Origin: Pollenia angustigena
Taxonomy: Eukaryota > Arthropoda > Insecta > Diptera > Polleniidae
Assembly (NCBI GenBank): GCA_930367215.1
Contig: OV884056.1
Coordinates: forward strand, 279,230,067 to 279,294,066
Length of the DNA: 64,000 nt
Direction of reading: 5' to 3'
Below, in pieces: positions 23,265 to 34,708 of this stretch. Under the pieces are notes generated by a model. That model did no database searches and was not told where the DNA came from. It saw only the letters and a program-made list of their open reading frames with translations. Each line of letters starts with the position of its first letter. Position 1 is the first letter of the stretch. The translations under genes were made by a program, and so were the position numbers.

Positions 23265-24040
23265 GTTATTTTGTTGAACTATTTATGGTTTTAAATCCAA
23301 ATTTTTAATATTTTTTAATTAGGCTTAAGTTCATGAAATTTAATTTTTCATTAAATTATTTTTATGAAGAAAGGAATTTTACAACATGAACATTAATCAA
23401 AATTGTTATTGATAATCTACCATTCTTGACGTGGCTGGGGCTCGAACCCCGGCCGGCAGGTTACCATGACATGTTTCGATTACAACCACTCAATCTCCTC
23501 AGATGGATTTGCCGTCTTACACTCGCAGCCATCGACGACTGCTGACGTCAATAGTCAAACATCAATCCTTAAACCAAATTGTATTCTAACATTTGGTAGA
23601 TCGAAATTTGCTTTTCTGAATGATTATCCATTTTAATTGATTTTACATGTTTTTTCCTTACTTCTGTTTTTTCGTACTTTTGTCAAGAATTTTTCTTGAA
23701 GTCCAAGTACATTTTTTTTTTTGTTTTTTCATTTTGTCTTTTTCTTTTCTGTTGACCTTTTCGATCTACCAAATGTTAGAATACAATTTGGTTTAAGGAT
23801 TGATGTTTGACTATTCACGTCAGCAGTCGTCGATGGCTGCGAGTGTAAGACGGCAAATCCATCTGAGGAGATTGAGTGGTTGTAATCGAAACATGTCATG
23901 GTAACCTGCCGGCCGGGGTTCGAGCCCCAGCCACGTCAAGAATGATAGATTATCAATAACAATTTTGATTAATTTTCATGTTGTAAAATTCCTTTCTTCA
24001 TAAAAATAATTTAATGAAAAATTAAATTTCATGAACTTTT
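23265..24040. repeat. Dispersed repeat, copy 2, forming a large palindrome
   Basis: The left arm (about 23327-23606) and right arm (about 23759-24038) are near-identical reverse complements separated by about 152 bp. The single copy at 21 kb shows the left arm and spacer only, so the right arm arose by inverted duplication or by insertion of a second copy. The arms differ at only a few positions, which points to recent origin or gene conversion. Confidence 0.85.
23840..23935 (+). repeat. tRNA-like (SINE-type) segment in the palindrome
   Basis: The right arm has GAGATTGAGTGG (23868-23879), similar to a pol III A box. It also has GGTTCGAGCCC (23917-23927), a near-perfect B box inside a GGGGTTCGAGCCCC stem. 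The same segment is present reversed in the left arm near 23431-23520. Spacing fits a class II tRNA or a tRNA-derived SINE head. No foldable acceptor stem is evident, so it is not called a functional tRNA. Confidence 0.5.
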
Positions 24041-24059
24041 TGCTCATTAAGGTGTGGAG

Positions 24060-24775
24060 GCTTTTAAGCCAAACCCATTTCGGGAAGAAAATCTGAGGTT
24101 TTTGTCTATAACTCGGTAATTTATAAACCGATTTTGTCAAGTCTATTTAGTATTCTATTAAGTTAATTTCAGGCGAAAAAGAACAAATAAAGTTCATAGA
24201 TTAGAAGTAGTTTTAAATAATAAGAACATTTAAAAAAAATTTGTTTAAGAAACGCTTTTCTTAAAAAAGAACATTTAAAAAAATGTTTGCCCTCCCCTAG
24301 ATTTTATCCTGGCTACGCCCATGTATTCGTGTATTGTCATCGGGAATATGTACGCCTGCAAAGTTTCATCCATTTGCATTGGCGGTTAAATTAACGTTAC
24401 AAGATCTGATTTTCCGAAGTGAAGCTAAAGAAAAGGAAAGGTTCATGAGTAAAAATGAGACATTTATGGGTAAAAATTACTGTAAGAGACAGCCGTGGTT
24501 CTAAGTTCATATCTCAGCGATTTGTGAATCGATCGATTTGAGTTTCAATAGCAAACTATGCCAGAATATATGCAATATAAATGTTAAACAACCTAATATT
24601 CATCATATCTGCGGTCTTTGGAAAACCCATTTCAACATACACACGGATAGACAAACTAACAGGAGAACATCGTTACATCAATTCGGGTGCTTATTACGAT
24701 TTATAATATATACTTTATACTTTATATGGTGGAAGAAATAATACCCTTTCCACCTGTGGTGAAGAGTATAAAAAT
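24060..24775 (-). mobile_element. Mini-me-like element, decayed
   Basis: On the minus strand the start reads TATACTCTTCACCACAGGTG with partner AAAGGGTATTAT. Farther in (24300-24480) are body phrases typical of the family, such as GTTACAAGATCTGATTTTCC. The GTCC run is degenerate (24641-24660). The 3' end was not located. Confidence 0.45.
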
Positions 24776-25400
24776 ACAGGCGTATATTTACGCGTAAATA
24801 GCATTTTTTCGGGTTTCATTCATATTATTTCAAATTATTTCATATTTCAAATTATTTCATATCAAGCTTCTGTGCTTGCTGGGAAAACTTCGTGTTCCAA
24901 ATTTTGTGTTCTTAACACCAGTAGAAAGTGTTTTCGATAAATTTTTGGATTTTACACTGCCTTTACACATTTTTAAAAATATTCTCCCTATAAAACGTTT
25001 TAATTCACTTTAAATTTAAGTGGTTTTTTTAGTCACTTGGTAATAGTACAACATTTTTGAGTGTATCTCTTTAATACACAAAAATTCTTTTTTTTACTAC
25101 TCATATGAATGATGTTGTTCTTTACAAGTCATAAAAAATTAATTTTCTTGTTTTATAATAATGAGAAAAAAAAACCTTGAAAAGAAAAATGTTTTAATTA
25201 TAAATATTTCAACTCAATTTCCGGAAAATCAAAAACGAAATTTCTTAGTAAATAACAAAATAACATTTTATCGAAAATAATAACACTGAAGAATTTAACT
25301 CATGATTATAAGTGGATTTAACACAGCGTTGCCACTTTATGGGTAATTACCTGAATTTGGTATAATTTTTGCTGTCGTGGGTAGAGCGTGGGTATTTTCT
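24776..25400. other. AT-rich spacer, no gene
   Basis: No coding frame or mobile-element ends recognised. Confidence 0.4.
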
Positions 25401-25407
25401 CTTGGGT

Positions 25408-25830
25408 GTAATTTTTTTTTTTTTTTTTTATTTATTTCAAATTTTATTATAAAATATAACAATATTACAATTTCACCTCAGCGCCAGATTGGCATTAGAG
25501 AGGCTTGTTGGCAAAATTTAAACAAAAGAATTTCAATATATTTATAATAAATTTTAATTTACAAATTTATATGTATTTCAAACATACCAATTAACGTTAT
25601 ATCAGAAGCTCATCAATATGTAGAGATAATAAATTTTTTAAGTTAAATTTAAACTGCGATAGGCTGGAGGCTTGTTTAATATTATATGGCAAGTTGTTAT
25701 ATTCTCTACAACCAGAGTGTTCAATTCGTTGTTTAGTTGTTTCAGATTGGCAAAAGATTATTCTTAAATGATCACGATTTCTTGTATTAAAAGTATCCTG
25801 ATTACGTGTGAATTGTATGGTATGATGCCC
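25408..25830 (-). pseudogene. LINE 3' end: reverse transcriptase ORF C-terminus
   Basis: On the minus strand the frame from about 25830 to the TAA at 25597-25599 reads GHHTIQFTRNQDTFNTRN, then REYNNLPYNIKQASSLSQFK and LKNLLSLHIDELLI. This is the usual ending of jockey/CR1-type ORF2 proteins (YNxLPxxI...S...FK..LK). It is followed by about 180 bp of 3' untranslated sequence and a poly-A tail, seen as poly-T at 25410-25429. The element is 5'-truncated at about 25830, with no reverse transcriptase catalytic motif present. It is typical of dead-on-arrival LINE copies. Confidence 0.75.
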
Positions 25831-25863
25831 AATACACTTAATACACTTAATACACTTAATTCA
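25831..25863 (+). repeat. 10-bp microsatellite
   Basis: AATACACTTA is repeated about three times at the 5' truncation point of the LINE fragment. Confidence 0.6.
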
Positions 25864-26022
25864 GGTGTTATTTGAAACTATTACTTCAGATACCCAAATA
25901 AAAACCAGATTCAATTTAAGTGATCACAATTATTTCTTTATAAATATTGTTGATAAAAAAAAAACGCACAGTCTTCTTAACCAAAGTCTCGGTTATTTAG
26001 AAAAGACTTCAATCATTAAATA

Positions 26023-26272
26023 TATGAGCCGTTTATTTTGAAAGTGGCATAAGTCATTTCCGTTTTTAAGTCGAGATATTTAAGGGTTTGCGTTTTAACA
26101 CGTTTTAAAATATGGATGCTAACTTTCGAGAAGATTCACTTGTATTTGATACATCATGATAATGATATTTTTCTCAGTATTTATTATTATTATTATTTAT
26201 TATTATATTTATTATTAACTCGATTTTTTTTGAAAAAGTGACTGATGCCACTTTCAAAATAAACGGCTCATA
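26023..26272. mobile_element. 250-bp MITE with TA duplication
   Basis: The ends are TATGAGCCGTTTATTTTGAA (continuing AGTGGCAT) and its near-perfect reverse complement at 26239-26272, flanked by TA on both sides. This is consistent with a Tc1/mariner-type target. The interior is ATT-rich with no coding frame. Confidence 0.75.
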
Positions 26273-26478
26273 TATTTTAAAAAGTATGGTAATGAATGTC
26301 GCAAGATGGATCCTAAGACTGGATAAAGATGCCTATTATAGTGATTTAGAACCGGAAGTTTATTAAAAAACTTATTAAAACTAAAAACTAGCCTCAGGAA
26401 AGATTTGTTTTCAATATTCCAACATATAATCAATATTATTTGTATCTTGCACTGTTAAACCTTTAGTTTGAAGAATAT

Positions 26479-26745
26479 TTAACGCCCTTTACAGTTGTAA
26501 AACTGAGTTACGAATGGGACATTTTGTTTACTAAATGAGGTCCTGTCCTTGACGAAACGCATTGCAGACGTCCAATTTTGTTCCTCTTTTTCGAGCATTG
26601 CTGGCTGAATGTTACTAATAAAATGAACAATGTTGACCTGCAAGACGTCAGTTGTTGCGGGTTTATAAGCATTAACCAGTGCCTTCACAACCCTATTAAA
26701 AATAATCAAAAGGTGTCATATCGCACGGACTTCAAGTCTAATTGA
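26479..26745 (-). pseudogene. Mariner-type transposase C-terminal relic
   Basis: The minus strand encodes KPATTDVLQ...FISNIQPAMLEKEEQNW in one frame, preceded by a DMTPFDYF remnant in another. That remnant keeps the third catalytic Asp, but two stops follow it directly. Compared with the other three copies in the window it is the most decayed: frameshifts, stops, and the first two catalytic regions missing. It belongs to the same transposase group as the copies at 1.5, 37 and 55 kb. Confidence 0.7.
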
Positions 26746-27326
26746 CAGTTTATTTTCTCTAAATCAATACATATGTGAAAAAAAGGTTGCGTCCGTTTAC
26801 TCATCAAGTTGCCTTTAAGTGGCGAAAGTCGATAGCTGATTTTCAAAGTAAATTTGGAGAATTTGGTGGCGTTATTCAAGAATGAATCTTATCATGATGA
26901 TGTGCCTGAGCAAAAAGTAAAAGCCGTATGACAGTTCGTTTGACAGCTAACCTTTCGCAATCTCTAAGGGATTAAAAAACACCCATTATAAAATAATGGC
27001 AATAAGCATTTTGAACCTTCCCTTAATATATGCAACCAAATGTGGAAGTAAAACTTATTAGTTTAGGAGTTTTATTTTATTTAATTTATTTAAAATTACA
27101 ATAAGAATCTTAACATTTTAAATAATATTGATCTTCTTTCAATGAGTTTTTTAGTGTTTTTGCTTCTTTGTATATTTAATAAAAAAAACTTCAGTTTTAT
27201 ATCAGATGAAATTTTATTTAAATCGGGTAATTTCGGTTCATCTCAAGTGTAATTTTGAATTTTGCTGGTGGTAACACTGATTTAACATATAAATTAAGAA
27301 AGGTTTTGAACTAACAAGAATCTCTT
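26746..27326. other. AT-rich spacer, no gene
   Basis: Nothing recognisable beyond short AT-rich sequence. Confidence 0.35.
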
Positions 27327-27337
27327 ATACCCCTGAC

Positions 27338-28497
27338 CAGTGTTGCCAGTGGATTTTTCGAAAAATACCTACACCTGCAAAAAAAAATCCGATTTTTCCC
27401 TACAAGTTGAAAAAATTTCCCCTACAAAAATCCCTACGCATTATTGTCATTCAAATAGATGAAAAAACATTAGTTATAAAAAAAAATTTTTATTCGAATA
27501 TGTATAATTAAAAAAATAATACATAGTATATGGGGGATTTCATGACAAGTGACCCAAGTTTTGAATTTTAAATTTTCAACAAGATCGATCAAAAAGTTTC
27601 TGAAGAGCGTAAAATTTTGACATTTTGGCCAAACAGGTGTTCTTTCTCATCCATGAAACTTATTACCTATTAGTGTTAGCAAAATTTGTCCCGAACAAAT
27701 TAGCTTGTTCTTCAATCTATCGAAAAATGTTTTTTTTAATTTTTTCATTAAATTTAAAAATTTTGTTTAACTGTTTTTTTAAAATAGGTATTTTTTTCTC
27801 AAAATAAAGCTTATGTCTCTTCCTTTAAGATAGTTTAATTCGCTTGGTAAGCTGCGAGTGGGATATGTATAACAAAAAATGATTTCTCACTCAAGACGAG
27901 TGTTTTCCAATTTTTAGCATATGCACTATTTTGAATTTTTTCATATAAACTAGATAAACTAGACAAAAAACCTTTCCGACGGTACGTTAGATACTTAACT
28001 AGCATTTTATCCTATAATTAGTTTTGAGCACATCTCTAATTCAGAAACTTTTTGACCGATGTTGAAAATTTGAGCCTTAGCTACTATCCAATTGGACTAA
28101 CCTTGGAGCAAATTTCACCCAAATCGGAGGACATCTATTTAATTGGGTCTATTGACATGAAATCCCCCACATGTATGAACTTTTAATTAAATTCAATTAA
28201 ATCTTTCAACATTGACTGATATCTAAAAAAAAAAATACATAAATACATAAATACATATTAGTGTCGCCAACTTTTTAAGCCACAAACAACTCTGGAAATA
28301 TATTTTTAAGCGATTTTAGGAAAAATAAATTTTTTTTGGACAAGAAAATATTACAAAAAAAAAAACTTTTTATATCATGACGAAAAATCCCTACATTTTG
28401 GAAATTAAAAAAAAATCTGTCCGATTTTCCCTACGCGTCTATTTTAATACTTAAAATACCTACATGTAGGGATTTTCCCCTACTTCTGGCAACACTG
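27338..28497. mobile_element. hAT-like non-autonomous element, 1160 bp
   Basis: The terminal repeats are CAGTGTTGCCAG and CTGGCAACACTG (12 bp, perfect). Subterminal repeats of CCCTAC(A/G) words (AATCCCTAC, TTTTCCCTAC) occur at both ends, as in many hAT elements. The 8-bp flanks do not match well, so the target duplication is unproven. There is no transposase frame. Confidence 0.6.
27530..28171. mobile_element. Nested fold-back element inside the hAT-like element
   Basis: The left end ATGGGGGATTTCATGACAAG and right end (reverse complement of TGTGGGGGATTTCATGTCAA) are inverted. Inner phrases CAAAAAGTTTCTGAA (27591-27605) and TTCAGAAACTTTTTG also pair, so the inverted arms are long and imperfect. 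Confidence 0.55.
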
Positions 28498-28756
28498 CCA
28501 TGTGTGTCAACCTAAACTAGAATTAAACCATGAAAAAAGGGGTACAAATATTGCTGGTTTATGTACTACCAAAATGTACGTAGTATAAATGTGGTATCTT
28601 ATTAAACACAGCTTTTTAGCTGTGTTCAGTAAGAATTGTAGTATACACACCATGGTTTGTAAACTATATGTCTGTCAGGGGTATTAGAATTTAAAGTTTT
28701 TAAAAAATTGTTTAACCTTTTATTAAAATATTGTCTTAAAACTAAAATATTTTTAA

Positions 28757-28894
28757 GCCCTTTACCACAGATAGAAAAGGTACTTATAAGTTTGTCATTC
28801 CGTTTGTAATTTGTGCAAAAATACGACTGTTGTGAACAACCCCCATAATTAAGTTTGCTATTTTGAATTGAAATCAGCTGATTTAAAACAAATA
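28757..28894 (+). mobile_element. Mini-me-like element, 5' end fragment
   Basis: CCCTTTACCACAGATAGAAAAGG-like start followed by TTATAAGTTTGTCATTCCGT, the same as the beginning of the 17.3-kb element. It is cut by the Helitron-like element that follows. Confidence 0.5.
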
Positions 28895-29604
28895 TCTTCT
28901 TTTATATATAAAAGAGTTGCATGAGTGACTGACTCATTCATCATCGCCCAGCCCAAACCGCTGACCCTAAATACTTGAAATTTGGACTAGCGATTGGCCA
29001 CTCACCAAATCGATCCACTAAGACGGGATTTTTCGAAATTCGAATGTTAGTGGGTAAAACCGGGAAAATTCGGTAACCTTAGATCTCCAAAACTAAACTT
29101 CTCGTTGTTCTTTAGAAAAATAATCGGACAGGTTTCTGGTACTTTTTTGAAATTCGGCCCTATTAGGGAGTAAACGGGTAAAATCTGAATTGTAGTACTT
29201 TTTTGCCATCTTTTGAACCAATAAACATAGAAACAAAGTTAATACCACATTCGAAACTTATCAAAAAAATACGTATAATAATTTGGTACTTTTTCGAAAT
29301 TCGACCATTTAAGGGGTGAAAATCGTAACTATTTTTGGTACTTTTTTTTACAAAACATTTTCCTCCGTTCATTGACATATTCGTACTAAATTATGGGCTA
29401 CCAATACAATACTGAAATTTTTGATACTTTAATGGGTGAAAAATATAGTACCCAAAAAAGGAAATACGGGATATTTGACATTTTTCTTATGCTTCTTGGT
29501 TCTACTAAAATAACGGGTTAAATGCCAGAATTGAAACAACTTTGGCATAAAAATATGTCCACGGAAAAAAAGGAGACGCTAACGAAGTAACGGGTGTATG
29601 CTAG
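28895..29604 (+). mobile_element. Small non-autonomous Helitron
   Basis: It starts TCTTCTTTTATATATAAAAG with an A before the TC. It ends GAAGTAACGGGTGTATGCTAG with a T after it. TC start, CTAG end (CTRR rule) and insertion between A and T are the Helitron signature. The body has a repeated TTTTTCGAAATTCG motif and TTTGGTACTTTTT-like words. No Rep/Hel protein is encoded. The 3' hairpin is weak. Confidence 0.6.
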
Positions 29605-30079
29605 TACAAAATAAATATTTACCAAAAATAAAAATATTTTTTAATTCTAATCTACGAATTAATAAATTAAATTAGATCTTACCTGACTATTTTCCATTTT
29701 TCAGACGCAAATCACAAATAAATTTTATTTTGTTTAATTACCAAACAGCAGAGTCCTAAGCAGATCTAATTTGATGACGCAAGTGATTTGTTGCAATAAT
29801 TGCTAGCCGCAGGTTAAATTCGGATGTTAGCCGGATAAAAACTATACCATCAACGGCGACGGCACGGCTCAGCCGCTCAGCGCTGGTCTCTTCTAATTAA
29901 TTAAGACAGCAGAATAAACATAGCAAGCAGAGGTCTATTAATTTAAGACACTTTTTGTTTACAAAGCAACAACAATATTTTAAACCATTGTAAAGTGTTG
30001 GAACATTATGACAATATAACATGATAGCACACCTTGTGAATACCCCAATTGTCTTAAACCTTAAACATAATTTTAATCA
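29605..30079. other. Unassigned sequence
   Basis: AT-rich, with one GC-richer patch at 29849-29892 (ACGGCGACGGCACGGCTC). The phrase TGATAGCACACCTTGTGAAT (30024-30043) recurs reversed near 33367 inside a hAT element, so part of this is repeat-derived. No gene. Confidence 0.35.
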
Positions 30080-31690
30080 TTTTTATATTTTTGAATATAA
30101 GTTTGTTAGATCGTTTGGAATTTGTACATAATTGAACTGGGACTCTTTAAAATAAATATATTCTGGATTCATATCAGTGGCGGCGTAGATTTAACGATGT
30201 CCGTCTGTACGTGTGTTGGTTGAAACGGGTTTTCTAAGATTTCTTTATGATTATGTACAGGGAAGTCAAAAATATGCAATTGCATGTTTTTCCTTGTGCG
30301 ACGAATGAAGGCTTGAAATGAATTTTGGCATCAATTTGATAGTGCATATTTTTGCATATTTTACCGTTTGGAGCATTTTTTTGCAAAATTTGGTTGAAAA
30401 AGTTTTTCGCAGCATTTGTCAGGTTTTTAGCTCATATTTTGGCTTTCGCAACATGTGAAGCAATTTTTTTTTTTTTAATTTTTTGACTTTTTTTGTGTTA
30501 AATATCTATTTGTGTACCCAACGTCTTGCTTCAATTTCACCATCAACATTTTATGTTTAAAGATTAATGTTATGTTAAACTTTAAAATTTTATGTACAAG
30601 ACAAAATTAAGGAAAAAGCAATTATGTACGTTTTTGGCGACGTGTGTAATACATATAGAAATCTGGACCAATATTTTAGTATATCGACTCAGAATCACTT
30701 TTTAAAGTGATATAGCGATGTCCATCCGTCCGTCTGGCTAGTTATCTGTCCTTGTTAACCTTGTGCGCAAAGTCAAGTTGCAATCTTTTAGAAAATTTGA
30801 TGAACTTCGGTAAATACACTTTTTAATTGTACTAAGGACAAATTCTTCGTAAATGGTGACAATCTGTCTACAATTTCACATATTCCCCATAAAAACTTAT
30901 TTTCAAATAAGACTCTTTGTATCCATTTACCATTTAATCATGTTGGTATTTAGAATAAATTCGCCCCAAAAATATTTTACTGCAAACGTAATTCTTTTAG
31001 AATCGGTTCACATTTGCCAAAAGCTCAATAGCTTTAACTTGCTGTTAAATGTTAACGTTAACAAACAATTTAGCGACCGTACCTAAAATCTCTTTTAGAC
31101 AAAAAATCTCATATGGATGTTAATATCTTGATAATATTCGGCACACATAATTCGTATATGAATTTTAACCTCTTAAAATAACTTTGTTTTTGTGAGCCGA
31201 TGACGGCCCATCGTAGGGTAAAATCTCGAAAATTCGTCTGTAAATACTATGTAGCTTTATTAAATGGAACTGTTATTAAATTGTTGAATACATTGTTTAA
31301 ATTTTTTAATTTTTTGGGGCATATTTTTAACAATTTTCAGGGCATATTTTCAAGTTTTTTACTGCATAGTTAATGCGCATAAAACATGTTTTTTGGAGCA
31401 TGTTTTTGGTTTCCCTGATTTTGTATTTATATCGCATAAAACCAGGAAAAGTTTGCCATTGATATTCGACTTGATAGGTCCTCAAATGGATGAGCTATGA
31501 GAAAAGCCGATGATCGCCTTTAACTTTTACCCAGAAAAGCTAACTTTTTGAAGCGTCCTTACCCTATAAGCTAGAATGACCAAACTTGGCGCAGACATTT
31601 CTTGTATTTAGTATTGAAATTAGTTAAATCAGTATATTTTTTGTACCTGGCCCCTATACAAGGGGGACCTATAGGGGGACTAGTGGGAAA
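30080..31690 (+). mobile_element. Mini-me-like element interrupted by a hAT
   Basis: TATATTCTGGATTCATATCA and GATGTCCGTCTGTACG (30152-30215) match the start of the family. After the hAT insertion, 31426-31690 continues with body phrases such as GATGAGCTATGAG and CCTTACCCTATAAGCTA. Ends were not defined. Confidence 0.4.
30258..31417. mobile_element. hAT-like element, 1160 bp, with 8-bp duplication
   Basis: The left end CAGGGAAGTCAAAAATATGC and right end (reverse complement of CAGGGAAACCAAAAACATGC) are imperfect terminal repeats. The flanks ATTATGTA (30250-30257) and ATTTTGTA (31418-31425) agree at 7 of 8 positions, a hAT-type duplication. GCATATTTT words repeat near both ends. A mini-me-like fragment with CATCCGTCCGTCTGG (about 30722) is nested inside. 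No transposase is present. Confidence 0.65.
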
Positions 31691-31990
31691 GTGAAGCGTT
31701 CACAAGTCACGTACTTTTTCACATAGCCAATCCTCCAAAAGTTAACCGTACCCACTGTCCTTTACGGGCTTGGTGCCCCCTGTCACGCTAACGAGGCTCT
31801 GACGACCGACCATGGGCGGTATAACCTTAATACTTGCACGGCTAATCCCAGCACTTACTTTGCATGCCTGGTGGCGATGTTGGCCGCCCCAACACCAGGA
31901 TGGGACGCTTTAGCCTAATAAGCTGTGCGTCTTAAATAACTCTTATTACCGAAACCAATACACGAACGCAAACTCGCGTTCAAGTGTATT
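31691..31990. other. GC-richer unassigned block
   Basis: A 250-300-bp block with much higher GC than its flanks (GGGCTTGGTGCCCCCTGTCA, GTTGGCCGCCCCAACACC) and no long open frame on either strand. It may be the untranslated end of a retrotransposon. I cannot name the family. Confidence 0.35.
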
Positions 31991-32750
31991 CCCCTTTTTA
32001 GGGATTTGATACAATTTTAAAGACTTGAATCAAGGGTATATAAGAATTCGATGTAAACCGCCTATTCAATTCCAACTTATCTTTGAAAAAAAAAAAATTA
32101 TTCCGAAAGAAGTTGTGAAATATTCCCTTTTGTCTTGTTTTGATTATAAGAATTGAAAGAAAAAAATTTCATTAGATTCAAAAAAACACCAACAACAAGA
32201 AATCAATTTTATTGACCTATAAATCTATTAGGAAATGACTAACAAACAATAGTCAACCGACAAGGCCTGAAAATGTAATAAATTATGTACTTTTAAAATT
32301 GTATCGAAACTGGAATGAAACAATACCAGCCAGCAATTCACAGACTCTTTTTTTTAAAGAGCTCGAAAACAATAAAAAGAATGTTCTTAAAGACAAAATA
32401 ACCAGAAAAATGTTTAACAATAAATAAATAATAAAAATCATACAGAAAATTTATGACACATATAAAAAAATGGACATTAATAAAGAACGAATTAATATTA
32501 ATAATGAATTTTTATTATTGAATTCATGTTTTCTGTGAAGAAAAATTATTGATCTGTTAATAAGAAGAAAAAAAAAAACAAGTACTTTGTTCATTTATAT
32601 ATCAATAACATGACTTATTTTTTCAATGTATATGAACTGATTAATTAAAAGTACTTGAAAGAAATGAGTACAATTGTATGGTACTTTTCTTAATTATATC
32701 TTTATATGAACCATGACTTTTAAATTGACATTAATTGTTCTTGCTGAATC
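31991..32750. other. AT-rich spacer, no gene
   Basis: Nothing recognisable. Confidence 0.4.
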
Positions 32751-32752
32751 GT

Positions 32753-33084
32753 TGATACCCTCCACCAAAAAAAAAAAGGTTTTTGTGGTGCGCCCCCCAT
32801 CTAACTGGGCGAGGCAAACCCTTTATTTCTGGAAAAGAAAAATATATTTAGCAGGAATAGACTTAAGTTTTTAAGTGTTCATTTCTACTTAAAATTGATC
32901 TTAAGCAAGAAAAAAATGTTGATAAAAAAGTCAGTACATTTTAATGTTCGGAAGTGAGCGTTTTTTTTTTCAATAGACAGATGGACATGACTAAATCGAA
33001 TAACTTAAGAGTCCAAAATATATTCAACCGACTTTGAAGTCGCAAAACAATTTTAAGCTAAAAGTCTCTAAAAAGAGTAGCCAT
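32753..33084. mobile_element. Mini-me-like fragments
   Basis: GATACCCTCCACCA at 32753-32766 resembles the start of the family. A reversed GTCC region (CAGACGGAC-like, here CAGATGGACATGACTAAATC) lies at 32978-32997. The pieces are rearranged. The 8 bp at 33077-33084 are the target duplication of the next element. Confidence 0.4.
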
Positions 33085-33417
33085 TAGGGTATTCATTTAA
33101 TCGACCTTTTTCTTTAATCGGTTAATCGCTCGATTAATTAACCGAGGTTTTGGGTTAATCGGTTTATAATCGGTTAATTTTGTTTTTGATCGGTTAAGCG
33201 ATTAATAAAGTTTTTTTTATAAATTAAGTAATTTCAATATATAAAAATGCATTAATTGTTTATAATTTGGAGTTCATCAATAAAAAAAACAATGACATAC
33301 CAAACATTACAATTCTTCAACTACTGACAATTCCTAAATATGTAATATGCATTTTTCAATTAATACACAAGGTGTGCTATCAAGTCATATCGTCATAATA
33401 TCCTAAATAATATTTTA

Positions 33418-33811
33418 CAATTGAAGCACAGCCGCGAATAACGTTGTAAAAGCCACATTTTGCAAAAACTGTTTTTTTGCGGATAACCGTTAATCTTACT
33501 CTCTTACACAGTTTAAACATCAGATCAACCAAAATTATGCACATTAACGCCTTCAAAATGGCATGCAAAGAGTCAGCCAGTGGAAGAACATTGTAAGATA
33601 CTAGCAAAATGATGAAACCGAAATGGTTTTGCAGTGCGGAATAATTTTTTAAAAACCTTATGCATAAAAGTTTTTATTATCATAATTTTTAATAATAGAA
33701 AAAAAAATTTTTTTCAAATAAATAATCCTGCCTGTAAAAAACGTTTATTTGCTCTCCTGAAAAATTATTATTTTGTAACTTAAAACGTTATTCGCGGCTG
33801 TGCTTCAATTG
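33418..33811. mobile_element. Nested MITE with perfect 28-bp terminal repeats
   Basis: The left end starts CAATTGAAGCACAGCCGCGA and the right end is its exact reverse complement over 28 bp. TTA lies next to both ends, a possible 3-bp duplication. The 394-bp interior has no coding frame. Confidence 0.7.
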
Positions 33812-34708
33812 TTAAAAATAAATTTGTTTGTGTTTCAAACAAAATTTAAATTTTAATGCTGCGTTCACTGATTCTTCATAACTGTACAGTAGAAATCTAA
33901 ATTATAAGCGGTAGCCCACAACAGTCATATCGTCGTCTTAATTTGCACAAAACTGCTAACTCACTTTAAGCACTCTTTACAGGAGAGTCAAACAACTTTT
34001 TATTTTTGCTATTTGCAGCTTGATAGAGAACTAAAAATACAGTTAGTTTTACACACTTCAAGACTTAAATAGAACAAAAACCGCATGCAGGTGGAATACC
34101 TTTCTCTACCACACGGCATCAAAATCTCAATTTACATAAAAAGTGAATTTAGCCGGTTTGCATATTACCCCGACGACATTTCTTGTAATTATTTTATGAC
34201 ATAAGACTTCATGACTACCTTGTGAATCCCCCAAATGTGTATTTATAAAAAAATAAACTTAGGAAATTTCATTAGTTATTTGAATAGTTAAAGGAGATCC
34301 TTATTCTTTTATTTAGTTTTGACAAAACTTGACGTAGAAAAATACTTTCACTTATTTTCCAGAATTTCTCTAAACATATAAAATACTCCTATTATGCCAT
34401 TAGAGTTTTTTTTAAATTTTTAACACTTCTAATTGTTTCGGTTAATTCTGTTAAAAGACCGATATGAGAAGATATAAGAAGAAACAAATAACTAAACACA
34501 ACATATAAAAAGTACGTGAAACAACAAAAGGTGTTGGCAATCAAAAATTTAACCCATTTTTCGCCACACTCCTGTTGATCGATGATGAAGATAAAAAAAA
34601 CATTGAAAAATATTGTAATTTAAGTCACCGGTCCGCGGAAAATATTTTTAAAAGAAGATCATTGAACACCTTTTTGTTTGTATGAAAACATATTTTTTAA
34701 ACACTTAA

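Larger units (their letters stand above)
27327..28684. mobile_element. Mini-me-like outer element split by a hAT-like insertion
   Basis: ATACCCCTGAC (27327-27337) and GTCAGGGGTAT (28674-28684) form an inverted pair like the subterminal repeats of the 17.3-kb element. A hairpin CACAGCTTTTTAGCTGTG lies at about 28608-28626. Most of the interval is the element at 27338-28497. Confidence 0.45.

Noticed and set aside
23840..23935. Functional tRNA gene
   Set aside because: The B box is good, but no matching acceptor stem or anticodon arm could be drawn, and the same segment is repeated within a mobile repeat.
27338..28497. Clear 8-bp target duplication for this hAT-like element
   Set aside because: CCCCTGAC and CCATGTGT do not match well, so only the terminal repeats support the call.
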